Positions 5,256 through 5,757 of a DNA stretch of 5,757 nt are shown here, one piece after another; position 1 is the first letter of the stretch; every line of letters begins with the position of its first letter. Origin of the DNA: Labilithrix luteola (GTDB lineage Bacteria > Myxococcota_A > Polyangia > Polyangiales > Polyangiaceae); NCBI GenBank assembly GCA_026225435.1, contig JAMFST010000806.1, positions 1 through 5,757 of the forward strand, given 5' to 3'. Below the pieces are notes generated by a model, which was not told the origin of the DNA, made no database searches, and worked only from the letters and a program-made list of their open reading frames with translations. The position numbers and the translations under genes were made by a program.

Positions 5256-5757
5256 TCAGGACTTCGCCAGCTCGGCGTCGAGCACCTTGGTGAGGCGCGG
5301 GTCGTCCGGCGTGACGTCCGGGTTGAAGCGCGCGACCACCTTGCCGTGGCGGTCGACGACGAACTTCTCGAAGTTCCACAGGATCTCCGACTCCGTCTTC
5401 GGCACGCGGCCGTAGCCGGCGAGCTTCTCCTTGAACTCGTTGCCGGTGTCCTCGGCCTTCGGCTTGGCGTCGATCAGCGCCTTGTACAGCGGGTGCTGAT
5501 CCTCTCCGGCGACCGAGATCTTGGAGAAGAGGGGGAACTTCACGTCGTACTTCGTGGAGCAGAACTCCTTGATCTCGGCCTCGGTGCCCGGCTCCTGCGC
5601 GCCGAAGTTGTTGGCCGGGAAGCCGAGAACCTCGAGCCCCTTGTCCTTGTAGGTCTCGTAGAGCTTCTCGAGCGCGGTGTACTGCGGGGTGAGCCCGCAC
5701 TTGCTCGCGACGTTGACCACGAGCAGGACCTTGCCCTTGTGGTCCGCGAGGGAGGCG
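5256..5757 (-). CDS. glutathione peroxidase family protein (Cys-type), N-terminus cut by window edge
   Basis: The last 166 residues are visible; comparison with E. coli BtuE (about 183 aa) suggests that some 20 N-terminal residues are missing. The visible part opens with LADHKGKVLLVVNVASKCGLT, with peroxidatic Cys20 (fragment numbering) where animal enzymes have selenocysteine. The rest of the catalytic tetrad is present: Gln54 (GAQEPG), Trp127 and Asn128 (WNFEKF). Cys66, in EFCSTKYDVKFP, sits where thioredoxin-dependent plant and bacterial enzymes carry the resolving Cys. The usual FPCNQF motif reads FPANNF, so the non-catalytic middle Cys is absent. Lack of the mammalian oligomerisation loop and the two Cys suggest a monomeric, thioredoxin-using peroxidase for H2O2 and lipid hydroperoxides, despite the family name. 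An in-frame GTG at 5720 is not the start, because conserved sequence continues upstream. It ends 20 bp from the tesB stop; no clear terminator is seen between them. Confidence -1.
   Translation of the reverse strand, partial: ASLADHKGKVLLVVNVASKCGLTPQYTALEKLYETYKDKGLEVLGFPANNFGAQEPGTEAEIKEFCSTKYDVKFPLFSKISVAGEDQHPLYKALIDAKPKAEDTGNEFKEKLAGYGRVPKTESEILWNFEKFVVDRHGKVVARFNPDVTPDDPRLTKVLDAELAKS

Noticed and set aside
5240..5261. TCCTG/CAGGA inverted repeat between tesB and gpx as a terminator
   Set aside because: Five base pairs with a 12-nt loop and no T-run; common by chance, so not listed as a feature.
5595..5625. Apparent loss of a catalytic Gln in the glutathione peroxidase (FPANNF instead of FPCNQF)
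   Set aside because: The tetrad Gln, by alignment with GPX4 Gln81, is the one in GAQEPG, which is present; the changed positions are not catalytic.

Overview
The window is GC-rich and gene-dense, with strong G/C preference at third codon positions. It carries a tandem-FHA membrane protein, a PDZ lipoprotein and a GAF/PAS-like LuxR regulator. This mix is most typical of large-genome myxobacteria (Myxococcota, perhaps the Polyangia/Sorangium side). That assignment is inference from gene style only; there is no rRNA or other marker gene. I see no tRNA, rRNA, CRISPR array, insertion sequence or phage gene.

Layout: (1) 1-963, minus strand: a short PDZ-domain lipoprotein (963-562), then a MoaB/CinA-type molybdopterin-binding-fold protein (517 to beyond the left edge), 44 bp apart and probably co-transcribed. 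(2) 964-1064: a 101-bp divergent intergenic region. (3) 1065-2711, plus strand: a 548-aa protein with two N-terminal FHA domains, one membrane helix and a cysteine-bearing extracytoplasmic tail. (4) 2715-3767, minus strand: a LuxR-type regulator, convergent with the FHA gene; only 3 bp separate the stop codons, inside a perfect 13-bp dyad. (5) 3768-3864: a divergent control region with two identical 8-bp palindromes. (6) 3865-4287, plus: an OsmC-family thiol peroxidase, followed by a strong hairpin at 4299-4338. (7) 4354-5235, plus: acyl-CoA thioesterase II (TesB). (8) 5256 to beyond the right edge, minus: a Cys-type glutathione peroxidase, convergent with tesB.

How the genes may work together: the right half holds two thiol-based peroxide-detoxifying enzymes (OsmC and GPx) around an acyl-CoA thioesterase, with a regulator transcribed divergently from osmC. 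A plausible but unproven reading is a small (lipid) peroxide-defence and acyl-turnover neighbourhood under the LuxR-type protein. The left half is signalling and envelope related: the FHA protein should read phosphothreonine in the cytoplasm and has a tail outside the inner membrane, and the divergent PDZ lipoprotein sits in the envelope. No Ser/Thr kinase is in the window. I found no convincing new defence or mobile system; the most unusual signals are the paired palindromes, the osmC-tesB hairpin, the stop-codon dyad and the FHA protein's architecture.
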